DNA of 64,000 nucleotides from G965197005 sp965197005 (GTDB lineage: Bacteria; Pseudomonadota; Gammaproteobacteria; Pseudomonadales; Oceanobacteraceae). This document shows, in pieces, positions 63,147 through 64,000 of this stretch (position 1 is its first letter; every line of letters begins with the position of its first letter). The notes beneath the pieces were generated by a model. The model had not been told where the DNA came from, searched no databases, and saw only the letters and a program-made list of their open reading frames with translations. The position numbers were made by a program, and so were the translations under genes. The stretch covers positions 1,736,001 through 1,800,000 of the forward strand of contig OZ239982.1 in the NCBI GenBank assembly GCA_965197005.1, read 5' to 3'.

Positions 63147-63977
63147 ATGAATTTGCAACACCTATTTTCTCAGCCCCAATCTTTACCACAAATTCCTAAA
63201 GTGGTTTTAGAGCTAATAGAAAGTTTTAATAACGAAGACATTGACATCTCAGCGATTGCCAAAAAAGTATCGACAGACCCCGTATTAACCGCCAAAGTAT
63301 TACGCCTTGCCAACTCTGCTCATTACGGCATACCCAAAACCGTATCCAGCGTTGACGATGCCTCAGTCATACTTGGCATGGGCAGTCTTAGAACCATGAT
63401 TTTAGCTTCCTGTATGAGCAATGCCTTTAAACCCATGCCAGGCTATGATCAAGTTGCCTTTTGGAAATCCGCTTTTGGCGTGGCAGCTTATGCCAAATTC
63501 ATAGCCGAAAAAACCGCAAAGCATGATAAAGAAATAGCATTTACCACCGGCATGTTACACTCCATTGGCAGTTTAATTATTCGTCATAATATGCCCCAAG
63601 AAGCGGCCAACATTGATGAAGTCGAAAGCATGAGCAAAACCAAACGCCACGACTTAGAACAAGCACAACTGGGTTTTGACTACGCAGAAGTTGGCGGTGA
63701 ACTTGCCAAACGCTGGAAATTTCCTGATGAGATACAGCAAGCCATTAGCGAGCAAGTTGCCCATGATAAAGAACAACCCTACGGCGACCTTGCTGCAATT
63801 TTGTACCTTGGAAAATATTTAGAAAGCAGTTTTCGTAAACAACTTACCGCCGCAGAAATGCAAGCAGACTTTCCAGAAGCCGTTGCCGCCAAATTAGGGC
63901 TTAGCTATAGCGATATTGAAGCAGAACTAAGCACCCTTAAAGAACTCAACTCAGGACTAGATGCCATTTTAGAATAA
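63147..63977 (+). CDS. HDOD-domain signalling protein
   Basis: A 276-residue protein that is almost entirely one HDOD domain (about 12-210): LPQIPKVVLELIESFNNEDIDISAIAKKVSTDPVLTAKVLRLANSA, followed by SSVDDASVILGMGSLRTMIL and TGMLHSIGSLIIRH. HDOD domains resemble HD phosphohydrolases but lack the full metal set, and are thought to act as signalling or scaffolding modules, often with c-di-GMP pathways. AAGGAA precedes the ATG. No further domain or neighbour identifies its process. Confidence 0.88.
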   Translation: MNLQHLFSQPQSLPQIPKVVLELIESFNNEDIDISAIAKKVSTDPVLTAKVLRLANSAHYGIPKTVSSVDDASVILGMGSLRTMILASCMSNAFKPMPGYDQVAFWKSAFGVAAYAKFIAEKTAKHDKEIAFTTGMLHSIGSLIIRHNMPQEAANIDEVESMSKTKRHDLEQAQLGFDYAEVGGELAKRWKFPDEIQQAISEQVAHDKEQPYGDLAAILYLGKYLESSFRKQLTAAEMQADFPEAVAAKLGLSYSDIEAELSTLKELNSGLDAILE

Positions 63978-64000
63978 ATCTAAATTAGCAAATAAAAAAA

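Overview
The window reads as chromosomal DNA of a low-GC gammaproteobacterium. Several gene neighbourhoods are typical of that class: argS followed by a SPOR protein; ndk-rlmN-pilW-ispG-hisS-yfgM-bamB-der; uvrC-pgsA; and a REP-associated transposase. Dense heptanucleotide repeats recall those described in Beggiatoaceae and other filamentous bacteria, so a Thiotrichales-like host is possible. That placement is inference only.

Layout. 1-14 kb is housekeeping: the end of an aldonolactone oxidase-like gene, a MAPEG protein, gltX, a DegS-like protease, a Nif3 protein, a SPOR protein, argS, ilvD, a thioredoxin-like protein, an aldo/keto reductase, uvrC and pgsA. 13.8-19.9 kb is a scar zone: a MocR regulator faces a truncated LysE exporter, followed by an IS1111-group element abutting an IS1595-type remnant, a small lipoprotein, and a frameshifted RAYT gene with a REP-like hairpin and flanking direct repeats. 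19.9-29.6 kb holds three tandem secreted proteins with thrombospondin type-3 (Asp-rich, Ca-binding) repeats and one shared C-terminal tail. 29.8-33.7 kb is a four-gene Fe-siderophore ABC importer with overlapping genes. 33.8-42.0 kb is the der-to-ndk housekeeping block. 42.3-44.1 kb carries phosphomannomutase and a thioesterase-like protein.

44.1-47.5 kb is the most unusual part. Two tandem DUF1566 (Lcl-type) surface proteins sit among arrays of seven-base repeats. Their last 39 aligned codons differ only by amino-acid-changing substitutions, 27 of 30 at codon positions 1 and 2, while flanking sequence differs synonymously. That is the pattern left by a diversity-generating retroelement, although no reverse transcriptase or template repeat is in the window. 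The upstream protein also has 20 perfect GCTGATT copies between its best start codon and its lipoprotein signal. At this copy number the frame is broken, and losing one copy restores it, so the gene looks phase-variable. The two mechanisms would act on the same surface protein.

47.5-50.2 kb is a four-gene cluster around an M48-type metallopeptidase whose role I do not recognise. 50.4-64 kb holds metH, a 5'-nucleotidase-family lipoprotein whose metal-site histidines are replaced, an OmpA/OprF-like porin, a REC-REC-GGDEF regulator, fadD, an RhlE-type helicase with a long structured leader and a tandem-repeat tail, and an HDOD protein. No tRNA, rRNA or CRISPR array was recognised.
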